DNA of 64,000 bases. Origin: Salidesulfovibrio onnuriiensis. GTDB lineage: Bacteria; Desulfobacterota; Desulfovibrionia; Desulfovibrionales; Desulfovibrionaceae. Both the position numbers and the translations under genes were made by a program. Location of the stretch: contig NZ_CP040751.1 in the NCBI RefSeq assembly GCF_008001235.1, positions 1,657,001 through 1,721,000 of the forward strand, in the 5' to 3' direction. Positions 25,259 through 34,872 of this stretch are shown in pieces. Below the pieces are notes generated by a model. The model did no database searches. It had not been told where the DNA came from and saw only the letters and a list, made by a program, of their open reading frames with translations. The first letter of the stretch is position 1. Every line of letters begins with the position of its first letter.

Positions 25259-27069
25259 ATGTTTACTAAAAATAACGTCACCCCCAAAACCAATATTTCC
25301 CCTGAATTATCCAGGCAGTTCGATGAAGTGCTGAACGAGGGGGCATCATTGCCCACTATCAGTCCATCGTCGATTTTCAAAGCGGCGCCATTCACGGCTG
25401 GGAGGCCTCTTCCGGAGGGGCGCAGGACGGAGAACTGGAATCCCCGTTGCGCCTGTTCGAAATAGGGGCGGCCCTGGGACGCCTTTTTGAACTTGAAACG
25501 CATTGCTTCAAGACGAGCGTCAAGTATTTCAACCCGAGGAGCGGAGGGCAGAAGCTTTTCATCAATGTCCATCCCGACGCATTGCTCGACCTCCGTTTTT
25601 CCGCAAGCCACGGGCTCGAGATGGTCAAGGGCCATGGCCTTGAACCCGGCGATGTGGTCCTTGAGATCACGAGCCAGTCCTCGTTCGAGAACCTGGACGT
25701 GTTCAAGCGCAAGCTGGCGTCGTTTCGAAAGGAAGGCTTTCTGCTTTCCATTGACAATGTCAGCATCGAGGATTGGCGCATCAGGCTCATCTCCGAGCTT
25801 CAGCCCGACTATATCAAGCTGGGCAGCTCCTTGGTGGGCAATGTCCACAAGGACCAGGTGAAACGGGCCCTGGTTGAAGCCTTTGCCGCTTTTGTGAGGA
25901 AAATAAACGCAAAGCTTATTTGCAAGAACATCGAAACGCGCGAGCAGTTGCTTTGCCTCATGCACGTGGGCGTGGAATATGGCCAGGGGCTCTACCTGGA
26001 TTATCCCGACCAGTCGTTCAAGGAGAGCGACATTGGCCTGGACCTGCCCGTGACGTCTCCCAAGAACTCGGAATCAAGACGCATTCCCATAGAATATCTT
26101 ACGATCCAGTCTCTTGTGGTTTCTCCGCAGACCACGGTGCGCGGCGTCCAGGCCCTGTTCCGGCAGCAGCACGTCTCCTGCATCGTGGTCGCCGACCGGG
26201 GAAAACCAAAGGGGCTGATCACCGAGCACAGGCTTTTCCGGAAACTGGCGAGCCTGAACAGCAGCTCCATCGAACATCAGAGCATTTCGGCCGTCATGGA
26301 CGACATGCCGCTGATCGTGGACGTCGCCACACCGGTGGAGCTTGCGGCCCAGTTGGCCATGGAGCGCGAGCCGTCCAAGCTCTATGAGGAAATTATTGTC
26401 GTGCGTGAGGAAGAGGTTCTGGGGACGGTGCCCGTGCATGTCCTCATGAATGCCAGGGCCCGTATCCAGGTGGAGGCGGCCCGGGATACCAATCCGTTGA
26501 CCGGTTTGCCCGGGAACAAGGCCCTTGAACACGAACTGAATTTCTTTATGAAGGTAAAGCCCGTATTCTCGATAATTTATGCCGACCTGGACAATTTCAA
26601 GGTTTACAATGATGCCTACGGGTTCATCAACGGAGACCGCCTGATAAAGCAGGCGGCAAAGACACTCGTCCATTGCGCAAGCGAACATGGCTCTCCTGAT
26701 GTAAAGGTCTGCCACATCGGCGGCGACGACTTTGTGATCATCACCGCCGATGAAACCGTGGAGCCCATGTGCGCCGCAATCCAGCGCCGGTTTCAGCGGG
26801 ACGTGCAGGAGTTCTACAGCGACGAGGACCGGAGCCGGGGCTGGACTCTGGCCAAGGGCCGGGACGGCGTCGAACGGGAATATCCCCTGGTGACGATATC
26901 CATGGGGGCCGTGCAGGTCGGGGGCTCCTGCTCGCTCATGGAGATCGGAGAGAGGGCCGCCCACGTCAAGAAATTCGCCAAGTCCTATCAGGGGCAGCCG
27001 GTTTCCTTTGACCGGCGGGGCGCCCTGGGAACTGCCGACGGGAAACGCGCCGCCGAACGCAAGAACTGA
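25259..27069 (+). pseudogene. EAL-CBS-GGDEF protein with a -1 frameshift near its N-terminus
   Basis: Degenerate cyclic-di-GMP turnover or receptor protein. The first 28 codons from ATG 25259 (GAGG upstream) read ELSRQFDEVLNEG in one frame, and the EAL domain continues as IIAHYQSIVDFQSGAIHGWE in the next frame from ~25345. The break lies at a five-G run, 25339-25343; one extra G would restore one reading frame of ~600 residues. The EAL domain is eroded: EAL is EAS, the DDFG motif is DNVS and EGVE is KNIE. Two CBS domains follow (~26085-26460), then GGDEF with GGDDF. No good internal start exists, so it is a recent pseudogene, a phase-variable gene, or a sequence error. Confidence 0.75.
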
Positions 27070-27109
27070 CTGGATTGCAATGAGATCAGCTTGTTGGCTG
27101 TACTATTTT

Positions 27110-27147
27110 GGCGGCTGCCGGGTTCCTCCCCGCAGCCGCCATTTTCT
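27110..27147 (+). terminator. Terminator after the EAL-CBS-GGDEF locus
   Basis: GGCGGCTGC and GCAGCCGCC pair around a 13-base loop, then ATTTTCTT follows. Confidence 0.7.
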
Positions 27148-27154
27148 TGATTTC

Positions 27155-28090
27155 CTAGGCCGCTTTCGATGGCGGGTTCAGGGTGTTCAGCAGGGCCTGC
27201 TCGAACCCGAAGGGTTCCTTGCGCCCCAGGGTCCACTTCAGGGCGCCCAGCAAAATCCACAGGGTTGCCAGGGGCAGCACGATGGTGCGGATCACGAACA
27301 GGGTGATCAGGTTGATGAAGCGGTCCATGGTCTGCTCGGCCTTTTCCTCGGCCTTGCCGAATTCCTCCTTGATCGTTCGCTTCCACTCCATGGCCCGGTC
27401 CCATGCGCTGGCGTCTTCGGGCGGGGTTCCCTGCATGGTCAGGGCCTGCTGCAGGGATTCCAGTTCGCCCTTGGTGGCCTCGATGTCCTCCAGGCTTCTG
27501 GCGTACTGCGCGGGCGTGAACCGGGCGTCGATGAATTCGAAGGCCAGCACGGAAACGGGGATGAGCAGCCGCAGCACCAGGGCGGCCAGGATCAGCTTGG
27601 CCCCCATGGTCAGCAGGTTGAAGCTGCCGAGATGCGGCCGCCAGAGGCCCAAGGCCAGAACGGCGAGTCCCAGGCTCAGGATCACTTGCAGGGAAACCCA
27701 CGGCACCAGGGCGAGGATGAATTTCTGGATGCCCACGGAAGTCATGGACGCCAGGAATATCCATGAGGCCCGTTCGGCCATGTCGTTGACCGGGTCCAGC
27801 ACCTGGCCCACGGCCAGGTCGATGCCCACGCCAAAGGGCGAGACCTGCACCGAGGTCTCCTGGATGAGGGAGATGGTGGCGTTGAGGGCCTTGGCCGCGC
27901 CGAATGCGATGAGCGCCTGCTGGAAGGTTCCGTCCAGGTGCTCCATGGCCCTCTGGTCCAGCGAGGTCGGTTCCCCGGGCGTCTCCAGTGTGGCGGCGGT
28001 GTGTTCCCGCAGCTGCACGGAAACCAGCAGCGCCAGGAGAAGGAAGCTCAGGAGTCCCTTGCGGAAGCGCGGATGATCGTATGCTTTCAT
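27155..28090 (-). CDS. Hypothetical membrane protein
   Basis: A 311-residue protein I cannot assign to a family. An N-terminal hydrophobic segment (LLSFLLLALLVSVQLREH) may be a signal anchor. Three to four further membrane segments lie in the middle and at the C-terminus (LITLFVIRTIVLPLATLWIL), with a charged, coiled-coil-like stretch at ~210-265 containing TKGELESLQQAL and EEFGKAEEKAEQ. It stands alone, divergent from the diguanylate cyclase and convergent with the frameshifted EAL gene. Confidence 0.7.
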   Translation of the reverse strand: MKAYDHPRFRKGLLSFLLLALLVSVQLREHTAATLETPGEPTSLDQRAMEHLDGTFQQALIAFGAAKALNATISLIQETSVQVSPFGVGIDLAVGQVLDPVNDMAERASWIFLASMTSVGIQKFILALVPWVSLQVILSLGLAVLALGLWRPHLGSFNLLTMGAKLILAALVLRLLIPVSVLAFEFIDARFTPAQYARSLEDIEATKGELESLQQALTMQGTPPEDASAWDRAMEWKRTIKEEFGKAEEKAEQTMDRFINLITLFVIRTIVLPLATLWILLGALKWTLGRKEPFGFEQALLNTLNPPSKAA

Positions 28091-28147
28091 GCCCCCTGCA
28101 TACCAGCCTTTGTCGCCCGTGCAAACTCAGGGCACGGGGCCATTCTC

Positions 28148-28160
28148 ATTTGTGACAAAT
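28148..28160. promoter_or_regulatory. 13-bp palindrome in divergent gap
   Basis: ATTTGT-G-ACAAAT is a perfect dyad between the membrane-protein gene and the diguanylate cyclase gene, 22 bp upstream of the predicted -35 box. Possible operator. Confidence 0.35.
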
Positions 28161-28181
28161 GGTTTATTTGCTCTAAGCCGG

Positions 28182-28210
28182 TTGAATACGGTGCCGTGTT
28201 GTGATTTAAT
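28182..28210 (+). promoter_or_regulatory. Sigma-70-like promoter of the diguanylate cyclase
   Basis: TTGAAT, a 17-base spacer and TTTAAT (five of six to consensus) end 30 bases before the ATG at 28241. Confidence 0.55.
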
Positions 28211-28240
28211 CGCGCGCCACTTGTGGGAGAGTGAAGCAGC

Positions 28241-29701
28241 ATGACCGGAATCGTAGTCCAAGACACAACCAATCTTCTCAACGCCATCGCGCGGGGGGCC
28301 GAAGCCCTTTCCTGCGGCGCGGGCTGGCCCGACGGCATGGAAACGCTCCTGGCCGAACTCGGCAACGTCACCGGGGTCAGCCGGGTGTTTCTGTTCCAGG
28401 TCATTGACCGGGGCGAGGATTATATTGTCCAGGACTACATCGCCGAGTGGGTGGGCGAGAGAAAATATGCCCTGCTGGGCGACGACGGCCTGAGCATGTT
28501 CCGCACGGAACGCTCGGAGCCCGAATACTGGGCCATTCACGAAAGCCGCAAGGCAGGCAGCCATCACGCCATCATCGTTTCGGAGCTGCCCGACTGCAAG
28601 GTCCGGCGGCTGCTGGAAGGGCAGGGCGTCCGGTCCATGCTGACCATTCCCCTCATGGTGGACGGTCGCCAGTGGGGGGTGCTGGGCCTGGACGACTGCG
28701 AGCGCGAATACCGCTGGAGCGAAAGCGAGGTGGCCCTGCTGCGGACCGCCAGCTCCCTGCTGACCAATTCCATCCTGCACGCCCGGCTGCATGCCCGCCA
28801 GCAGCAGTTCGACATTCTCAAGCGCTTCACGGACTGCTTCGCCTGGGAGCTGGACCTCAAGCGCATGCTGCTCTGGATTTCGGGCGACCTGTCCGGCGAG
28901 CCCGGAGGCAGGGAACTCTACCTGACCATGAACAAGGCCTTCCGCATGGTGCATCCCCGGGACCGGCGAGCCCTGACCCGGGCGGTCAACGAGCACATCG
29001 CCTCGGGCGAAAAGACCTTTCGCCACGACGTTCGGCTCTACCGGCCCGGCGGAGGCTGGACCTGGGCCGAGATCATCGGCTCCCTGGAACGCACCGAACA
29101 TGGGGAGCTGCGCCAGTTCGCGGGAATCGTGGTGGACATCCGCCGCCGCAAGGTCAAGGAGATGAAGCTCCAGGAACAGGCATGCCGGGACCCGCTTACC
29201 GGGGCCGCCAACCGCCGTACCTTTGAGCGCAATCTTTCCTTTTACGTGGACCGCGCCCGCAGCGAGGCCATGGATCTTGCGCTCCTTGCCGTTGATTTCG
29301 ACCGCTTCAAGGAGATCAACGATACCTGGGGCCACCCGGTGGGCGACATGGTGCTCAAGAAGTTCGTGCGCATCTCCGAGCAATGCCTGCGCGGCGGCGA
29401 CGTGCTGGCCCGCATCGGCGGCGAGGAGTTCGTGGTGCTGCTGCCCGGCGCGGGAATGGATTCGGCCGTCCGCGTGGGCGAACGCATCCGCGAGGCCGTG
29501 GCGGACCTGGGCCCGCTTCTCGAGGCGGGCAGCATAGGCTTCACCATCAGCATCGGCTGCGCCATCTGGGACGATGCCATGTCTCGGCCGGACGATCTCC
29601 TGGAGGCTGCGGACAAGGCCCTGTACGAGGCCAAACATGCCGGACGCAACCGGCTGGTCTGCCATTCCGGGGATTGCCCCCTGCCTTCGACCGAATCCTG
29701 A
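28241..29701 (+). CDS. Diguanylate cyclase with GAF and PAS sensors
   Basis: A 486-residue soluble enzyme expected to make cyclic-di-GMP from two GTP. The N-terminal GAF domain spans ~15-190 (SMLTIPLMVDGRQWGVLGLDD) and a PAS fold ~200-310 (DVRLYRPGGGWTWAEIIGSL). The GGDEF domain has DPLTGAANRR, DFDRFKEINDTWGHPVGD and an intact active site GGEEF at 393-397. An inhibitory RxxD I-site (RGGD) lies at 384-387, five residues upstream, so product feedback is likely. With the adhesin, the degenerate EAL-GGDEF protein and the HD-GYP protein further on, it suggests cyclic-di-GMP control of attachment. Confidence 0.92.
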   Translation: MTGIVVQDTTNLLNAIARGAEALSCGAGWPDGMETLLAELGNVTGVSRVFLFQVIDRGEDYIVQDYIAEWVGERKYALLGDDGLSMFRTERSEPEYWAIHESRKAGSHHAIIVSELPDCKVRRLLEGQGVRSMLTIPLMVDGRQWGVLGLDDCEREYRWSESEVALLRTASSLLTNSILHARLHARQQQFDILKRFTDCFAWELDLKRMLLWISGDLSGEPGGRELYLTMNKAFRMVHPRDRRALTRAVNEHIASGEKTFRHDVRLYRPGGGWTWAEIIGSLERTEHGELRQFAGIVVDIRRRKVKEMKLQEQACRDPLTGAANRRTFERNLSFYVDRARSEAMDLALLAVDFDRFKEINDTWGHPVGDMVLKKFVRISEQCLRGGDVLARIGGEEFVVLLPGAGMDSAVRVGERIREAVADLGPLLEAGSIGFTISIGCAIWDDAMSRPDDLLEAADKALYEAKHAGRNRLVCHSGDCPLPSTES

Positions 29702-29707
29702 TCCCGT

Positions 29708-29713
29708 TATAAT
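29708..29713 (+). promoter_or_regulatory. Perfect -10 box upstream of lipoprotein-subtilase genes
   Basis: TATAAT occurs just after the cyclase stop codon, ~95 bp upstream of the lipoprotein ATG. The -35 region (TTCGAC, 16-base spacer) is weak. Confidence 0.4.
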
Positions 29714-29808
29714 CTTTCCCTTTCCCTGCTTTTGCGGCCCGCTTCCATGGTTGCGGCCTCGATTCTTTGCTATGCAGAAGATACTCGGAGAAAACCATGG
29801 AGGACGCC

Positions 29809-30354
29809 ATGAGACGTGCGATTATCAGGGCCCTTGGCGGGCTGGCGCTGGGCTTGGCCCTGCTGCTGGCCGGATGCCAGGCGCAGAAGTCAGCGACCAA
29901 GACAACCATTCCCGCACCCGCACCAGCCCCCGCGCCCAAGCAAGAGAAAGCCCCTGTTCCGGAGGCTCCCGCGCCGGTGGCCTCCGCACAGGTCACGGGA
30001 AGCGGGGCCGTGCTTCCGCTGCGGGTGGACATGGACTCCCTGGAAGACTGCGTGGACTGGAGCACGGTTCCGGAAGGTTTGAGACCTGCCGACCCCTACG
30101 AGGGCGCGCGCGAACTGCCCGGCGAGCGCCTCGGGCTCACCGGCCCCATCATTGCCAAGAGCACCTCGGCCAAGAAGCCCTACATCGTGGTCTACGACTC
30201 GGCCGGGGCCCTGGTGGGCGGTTTGCTGCTGGAGGAGGTTCGCAAGGAACCCGACCGCCTGGAGTTTCTGTTGCAGCGGGCCATGGAGCGCTGCGCCATA
30301 CAGAATCGCATGGCCCTGGAGGTCATGCGCGTCAACGGCAGGCTGGAAGAGTAG
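29809..30354 (+). CDS. Small lipoprotein upstream of the subtilase
   Basis: A 181-residue predicted lipoprotein. The signal peptide ends in a lipobox (LALLLAGC), then a proline/alanine linker (APAPAPAPK) leads to an unassigned domain with DSLEDCVDWSTVPEGLRPAD and AMERCAIQNRMALEVMRVNG. The start ATG 29809 has GGAGG five bases upstream; an ATG at 29797 is the alternative. The stop is 9 bp before the subtilase gene, so the two are co-expressed. It may be an anchor, chaperone or inhibitor for the protease (inference only). Confidence 0.8.
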   Translation: MRRAIIRALGGLALGLALLLAGCQAQKSATKTTIPAPAPAPAPKQEKAPVPEAPAPVASAQVTGSGAVLPLRVDMDSLEDCVDWSTVPEGLRPADPYEGARELPGERLGLTGPIIAKSTSAKKPYIVVYDSAGALVGGLLLEEVRKEPDRLEFLLQRAMERCAIQNRMALEVMRVNGRLEE

Positions 30355-30363
30355 GGGGGGAAC

Positions 30364-33300
30364 ATGAACAATATCAAACGCTATTTCGTTTCCCTGGCAT
30401 TGGCCCTGGCCCTGGCCGCGGCGCTCACTCCCGTGGACTCGTATCCCTTCGAGGCGCAGGAACCCTCGGGCGAGCAGTTCCTCGGCCTGGTTCTGGGCAG
30501 CACCGGGTGCCTGACCACCATTGCCGGAACAACCCTGGAACAGGCCGGCGCCGACCAGATTCTCGGCCTGGCCAACAAGTACATGGGCACGGCCGCCGAG
30601 GCCCTGCAGGGGCAGGAGGTGGGGGTGCACGGACTCGCCTGGAGCACCCGAAGCGACGGCTACTACATCACGTACAAATACCAGTGGATCTACGGCTATC
30701 CCAACAAGGCGGAAGGCCACCTGAATCTCACGGTCAACTGCTCCGTGGACCCGGCCGGTCCTCTGGCGGGAAGCAACGATGCCTATAGCGGTTTCGTGAT
30801 CACCGATGTGCCGGTGACCAGGGAAGGGGGCACATTCGTCCCGGGCAAGCCCGAAAAGATTACGGTCTGCACCAGGCCAAAGGGGGCGTCGCTGGTGACC
30901 AGCGTGGCCTATTACGACGGGGATGGCGGCATCATCCGTTTCCCGGGCACCCTGTATCCGCCCATCGGGACGGGCGACCGCAGCGCCGTGTGCGACGGCG
31001 CGGACTCCAAGCTGGAACATCTGCGCAAGTCCGGCGCATCCGGACATGACATTGAAATCGCCGGGCAGCAGGTTTCGGAATGCCGCGAGGCGGCTTCGGC
31101 CAAGGTCAAGCTTGACCTGGGAAAGGGGTTCAGCATCGACCCCCTGATCCTTTATGACAAGAAATGGAACTCCGGCCTGTTCGTGACCGACTCCTACGGG
31201 CTGCTGACGTACAAATTCGACGTGGTTCCCGAACCCGTGTCCGGCGTGAAACCCGATCAGTGGAAGTACACGGTCAAGCTGGACCCCGCAGTGCTCGGCG
31301 GCGCGAAGGAAGAGCCATGGACCCCGCCCTACGAGCCCCAGATCAAGATGGGGGGATCCCTGTCCTGGGGGCTGACGGATCCGTTTTCCATAACCCCGGC
31401 AACGTCCCGGTATGCCGGTATGCCCGCGCTGACAAAGCAGGTGTTCGTCATGCTCGACGGCGGGGCCAAGATGGCCGACATCGGGCGCAGCATCGGCCGT
31501 TCCTTTGCGGGCACATCCTCCACCGGCATGGGATTGTTCGGCGGTTTCCAGCCCTGGTACCTGGCCGGTTGGGAAACCATGCTGCTCCTGGATGACTGGG
31601 ATTATTACGGCGACGACCTCATGGGCATCGATTTCGGCATTGCCGTGGCCGAGGCCGTGCGCGCCGCGGGCGGCGGGGAAACCGAAGCCCTGCGCATGGG
31701 CGCGTTCGCCATCGGCTGGGCGGGCGGCACCAAGGAGGAGGCCCACCTCCTGGCTTCCGGCAACTACAAGGAGCCGGACCTGCGGGGCATCCTGCTCATG
31801 CCGCACATGCCCTTCGCGCTCATGGCCTACCGCGACATGCAGAAGGTGTCCTTCAAGGACAGCGGCTTCTCCACGTCGCTCCTGGAAGACAAGCAGCCCG
31901 GTGAATTCATCAACCTGCAGGTCCAGCTCGACTTCGGCTTCGGCCCCGCCATCTCCAGGGCCAAGGTCGACCCCAAGGTCGTCGAGGAGCATCCCAAGCT
32001 GGGCGGGTTCTCCAACTTCACGTTCGGCCAGCACCGCTTTGTCGGCATGGACGGTTTCAATTACACCCCGGGGGAGGCCGCCTGGATCGACAAGATGATC
32101 GAGCGTCGCCGCGCCGAGAAGTTCATGAGCGGTTCGCTTTGGGACAACAGTTTCTTCGGCACCAAGGTCCGGGATTTCACCGGAGTGGAAAAGGGCGATG
32201 CTTCGTTCAAGGTCAGCCCGCACGTCCAGTCCGTGTTCATGGAGCAGAATCTGAACCGGGATGTGCAGACCGCCGTGGTTCCCGACGACCCGCTCTTTGC
32301 CCCGCGCAAGGAGGACAGCTCGGCAGGATCCATGCTCAAGCAGGGCCTGAGTTTCACCATGGGACTTTTCGGCGTGGGCGGACAGAGCTCCACGGAAAAG
32401 GAAGCGACCTGGCAGTGGTATATGCCGGTCATCGGCATGCGGCCCATGGGCCAGGGCTCGGCCTGGGACGTCTTTGACGGCGCAAAACCCAACACCGTGG
32501 TGGCGGTTATCGACTCCGGCCTGGACCTGAAGCATCCGGACCGGCCCAGGTACCTGTGGACCAACGAGGACGAGATCCCCGGCAACGGCATCGACGACGA
32601 CAACAACGGCTATGTGGATGACGTCAACGGCTGGAACTTCCTCAACGAAACCCCGAATGTCCAGGACGACTACGGCCACGGGTCGTTCGTTACCGGCATC
32701 ATCGCAGCGGCCACCAACAACGGCCGGGGCATGGCCGGCATCAACCCGGGCGCGCAGATCATGACCCTCAAGGTCACGGGCCGCGACGGTCTGGCCAAGA
32801 GCCTGAACGTTTACCGCGCGGTCCGCTACGCCGTGGACAACGGAGCCCGGGTCATCAACATCAGCCTGGGCCGGAACAAGGTCTCCAGGCTGGAGCAGAT
32901 CGGCATCAACTACGCCTGGAGCATGGGATGCCTGGTGGTGGTCGCCGCGGGCAACCAGGCCGGGCGCATCTCGGAATACGGCCCACCCGGCGTGCCGCGC
33001 GCCCTGTGCGTGGCGGCCACGGACTTTGACGACAAGCGCCGGGGCACCTCCAACCTGGGTCGCACCGTGGTCCTGGCCGCTCCGGGCGAGGGCATCTATT
33101 CCCTGTCCTCCAGCACCGGCAAGCATGACGGCCGGATCATGCCCATGGGCGACACCGAGTACCACACCCTGAATGGGACCTCGTTCTCGGCCCCCATGGT
33201 GGCGGCGGTGGCCTCGCTCAAGTGGGCCGCGCAGCCCGCATTGACCAACCGACAGATGGCCAACCTGCTCATGGCCACGGCCCGCGACCTGAACGAGGCG

Positions 33301-33690
33301 GGCTGGGACGTGCGCACGGGCGCCGGCATGCTGGACGCGCGTGCGGCCATGCAGGCCGACGGGACGCAGGCCATGGGCGTGCGCATCACCGACCTGATCG
33401 TCGGCCGCACCAGGCGGACCATCGACTGGGTGGACCTCTACGGCGTGGTCAGCGGGCCGGTGAAGGACTTCACGGTTGCCGTGGCCAGCGAACAGAACCC
33501 GGACGAGGGCGACTACAAGACGGTCTACAGCTCTTCGGGCCGGGAAGTGGACAACGGGTTGCTCTGCCGCATTCCAGGAAACATGATCGGCAAGCAACGC
33601 TGGACCTTCCGGCTCACGGCCCGGGGAAAGGACGGCAGCGTCCGCTCGGTGGCGATGGGCTTCGACAAGGACGGCCAGGTGCTCTACTAG
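30364..33690 (+). CDS. Large S8-family (subtilisin-like) serine protease
   Basis: A 1108-residue exported protease. A signal peptide covers ~1-26. About 680 residues of unassigned sequence precede the peptidase S8 domain, much longer than a usual propeptide. The triad is visible: Asp717 in VAVIDSGLDLKHPD, His772 in DYGHGSFVTGI (instead of the usual HGTHVAG) and Ser940 in LNGTSFSAPMVAAV, with oxyanion Asn in VVVAAGNQAG. After the catalytic domain a ~110-residue beta-rich tail ends in DKDGQVLY. The N-terminal part contains DDDNNGY-like calcium sites only near the catalytic domain. Cell-surface processing is likely; adhesin processing is possible but unproven. Confidence 0.88.
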   Translation: MNNIKRYFVSLALALALAAALTPVDSYPFEAQEPSGEQFLGLVLGSTGCLTTIAGTTLEQAGADQILGLANKYMGTAAEALQGQEVGVHGLAWSTRSDGYYITYKYQWIYGYPNKAEGHLNLTVNCSVDPAGPLAGSNDAYSGFVITDVPVTREGGTFVPGKPEKITVCTRPKGASLVTSVAYYDGDGGIIRFPGTLYPPIGTGDRSAVCDGADSKLEHLRKSGASGHDIEIAGQQVSECREAASAKVKLDLGKGFSIDPLILYDKKWNSGLFVTDSYGLLTYKFDVVPEPVSGVKPDQWKYTVKLDPAVLGGAKEEPWTPPYEPQIKMGGSLSWGLTDPFSITPATSRYAGMPALTKQVFVMLDGGAKMADIGRSIGRSFAGTSSTGMGLFGGFQPWYLAGWETMLLLDDWDYYGDDLMGIDFGIAVAEAVRAAGGGETEALRMGAFAIGWAGGTKEEAHLLASGNYKEPDLRGILLMPHMPFALMAYRDMQKVSFKDSGFSTSLLEDKQPGEFINLQVQLDFGFGPAISRAKVDPKVVEEHPKLGGFSNFTFGQHRFVGMDGFNYTPGEAAWIDKMIERRRAEKFMSGSLWDNSFFGTKVRDFTGVEKGDASFKVSPHVQSVFMEQNLNRDVQTAVVPDDPLFAPRKEDSSAGSMLKQGLSFTMGLFGVGGQSSTEKEATWQWYMPVIGMRPMGQGSAWDVFDGAKPNTVVAVIDSGLDLKHPDRPRYLWTNEDEIPGNGIDDDNNGYVDDVNGWNFLNETPNVQDDYGHGSFVTGIIAAATNNGRGMAGINPGAQIMTLKVTGRDGLAKSLNVYRAVRYAVDNGARVINISLGRNKVSRLEQIGINYAWSMGCLVVVAAGNQAGRISEYGPPGVPRALCVAATDFDDKRRGTSNLGRTVVLAAPGEGIYSLSSSTGKHDGRIMPMGDTEYHTLNGTSFSAPMVAAVASLKWAAQPALTNRQMANLLMATARDLNEAGWDVRTGAGMLDARAAMQADGTQAMGVRITDLIVGRTRRTIDWVDLYGVVSGPVKDFTVAVASEQNPDEGDYKTVYSSSGREVDNGLLCRIPGNMIGKQRWTFRLTARGKDGSVRSVAMGFDKDGQVLY

Positions 33691-33702
33691 CCGGACGCAA
33701 TG

Positions 33703-33740
33703 AAAAGGCCCCGGCCCGGATGAACCGGGCCGGGGCCTTT
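33703..33740. terminator. Bidirectional terminator between subtilase and M20 peptidase genes
   Basis: AAAGGCCCCGGCCCGG and CCGGGCCGGGGCCTTT form a perfect 16-bp stem with a five-base loop, serving convergent genes. Confidence 0.8.
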
Positions 33741-33759
33741 GTCGTGTCATGGGGAGGGG

Positions 33760-34872
33760 CTATTCCGGGCTCTTCATCATTTCGGCCATGAGCCGGGCCG
33801 CATCGTGGACGTCCTTCATGGAGATGGACTCCTTGGTGGTGTGGACGTCCTTCATGCCGTTGCTGATGTTGATCACGGAGTAGCCCTTGCCGAACAGGAT
33901 GTTGGCGTCGCTGCCCCCGCCGCAGGGGACCCCGTCGAAGGCCAGGCCCAGTTTTTCGCAGCACTGGCTGGTCTTTTCCAGCAGGGGGCTGTCCTCGGGC
34001 ACGGTCAGGGCCGGGTAGGATATTTCATACGTGAAGTCGATGCTTCCGCCAATGGCCGCAGCCGCTTCGTCGCAGCACTGTTCCATGTGCTCGAGTTGCT
34101 TCTTGAGCTTGGCGTCGTCCAGGGAGCGCGCCTCGGCCGTGAGCGTGCAGGTCTCGGCCACGATGTTGGTCACGGTGCCGCCCTCTATGTGGCCCAGGTT
34201 GGCCGTGGTTTCCTCGTCGATGCGCAGCAGGGTCATGCGCCGGATGGCGTCGGCGGCCAGCTGGATGGCGGAAACGCCTTTTTCCGGCTCCATGCCCGCG
34301 TGGGCGGGCTTGCCGTGGAAGGTGATGGTGATGCCCGCCTTGGCCGGGGCCTTGACCACGGTGGCGCCGATGGGGCCGCCCGAGTCGCTGACCACCACCT
34401 CGGTGACCGGCAGGTCGGCCGAGGCCATGTTCTTTGCGCCGTGCATGCCGGATTCCTCGGCAATGGTGAACAGCAGGTACAGGTCCGGGTGGGGGATCTT
34501 CTCCTCCTCCAGGTGCATGGCCGCTTCCAGGATGGCCGCGATGCCCGCCTTGTCGTCGCCGCCGAGCACGGTTTCCCCTTCCGAGGAGACTATGTCGCCA
34601 TTGACCACGGGCTTGACGCCCAGGCAGGGGGGCACACAGTCCATGTGCGCGGAAAAGGCGATGGCTTCGCCCGGTCCCGTGCCCTGGATGCGCACGATCA
34701 CGTTGCCGGTTTCGCCGTTGCAGAGCTTGCCCGCGTTGTCCACCCGCGCCAGCCAGCGGCGCTCGGTGGCGAAATTCGTCAGGTAGTCGGCCATGGCCGC
34801 TTCCTTGAAGGACGGACTGTCGATGCGCACCATGTCGAGAAAGTTTTTCAGGAGCCTTTCTTTATCCAGCAT
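33760..34872 (-). CDS. M20-family metallopeptidase (PepT-like)
   Basis: A 370-residue zinc aminopeptidase of the PepT/PepT2 type, cytoplasmic. Metal ligands are visible in AFSAHMDCVPP (His and Asp), LGGDDKAGIAAI (bridging Asp), FTIAEESGMHGA (catalytic and ligand Glu) and VVSDSGG. The dimerisation domain follows ITFHGKPAHAGMEPEKGVSA. It is divergent from a DUF819 membrane protein, a pairing that suggests peptide or amino-acid-derivative uptake and breakdown (inference). Confidence 0.9.
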   Translation of the reverse strand: MLDKERLLKNFLDMVRIDSPSFKEAAMADYLTNFATERRWLARVDNAGKLCNGETGNVIVRIQGTGPGEAIAFSAHMDCVPPCLGVKPVVNGDIVSSEGETVLGGDDKAGIAAILEAAMHLEEEKIPHPDLYLLFTIAEESGMHGAKNMASADLPVTEVVVSDSGGPIGATVVKAPAKAGITITFHGKPAHAGMEPEKGVSAIQLAADAIRRMTLLRIDEETTANLGHIEGGTVTNIVAETCTLTAEARSLDDAKLKKQLEHMEQCCDEAAAAIGGSIDFTYEISYPALTVPEDSPLLEKTSQCCEKLGLAFDGVPCGGGSDANILFGKGYSVINISNGMKDVHTTKESISMKDVHDAARLMAEMMKSPE

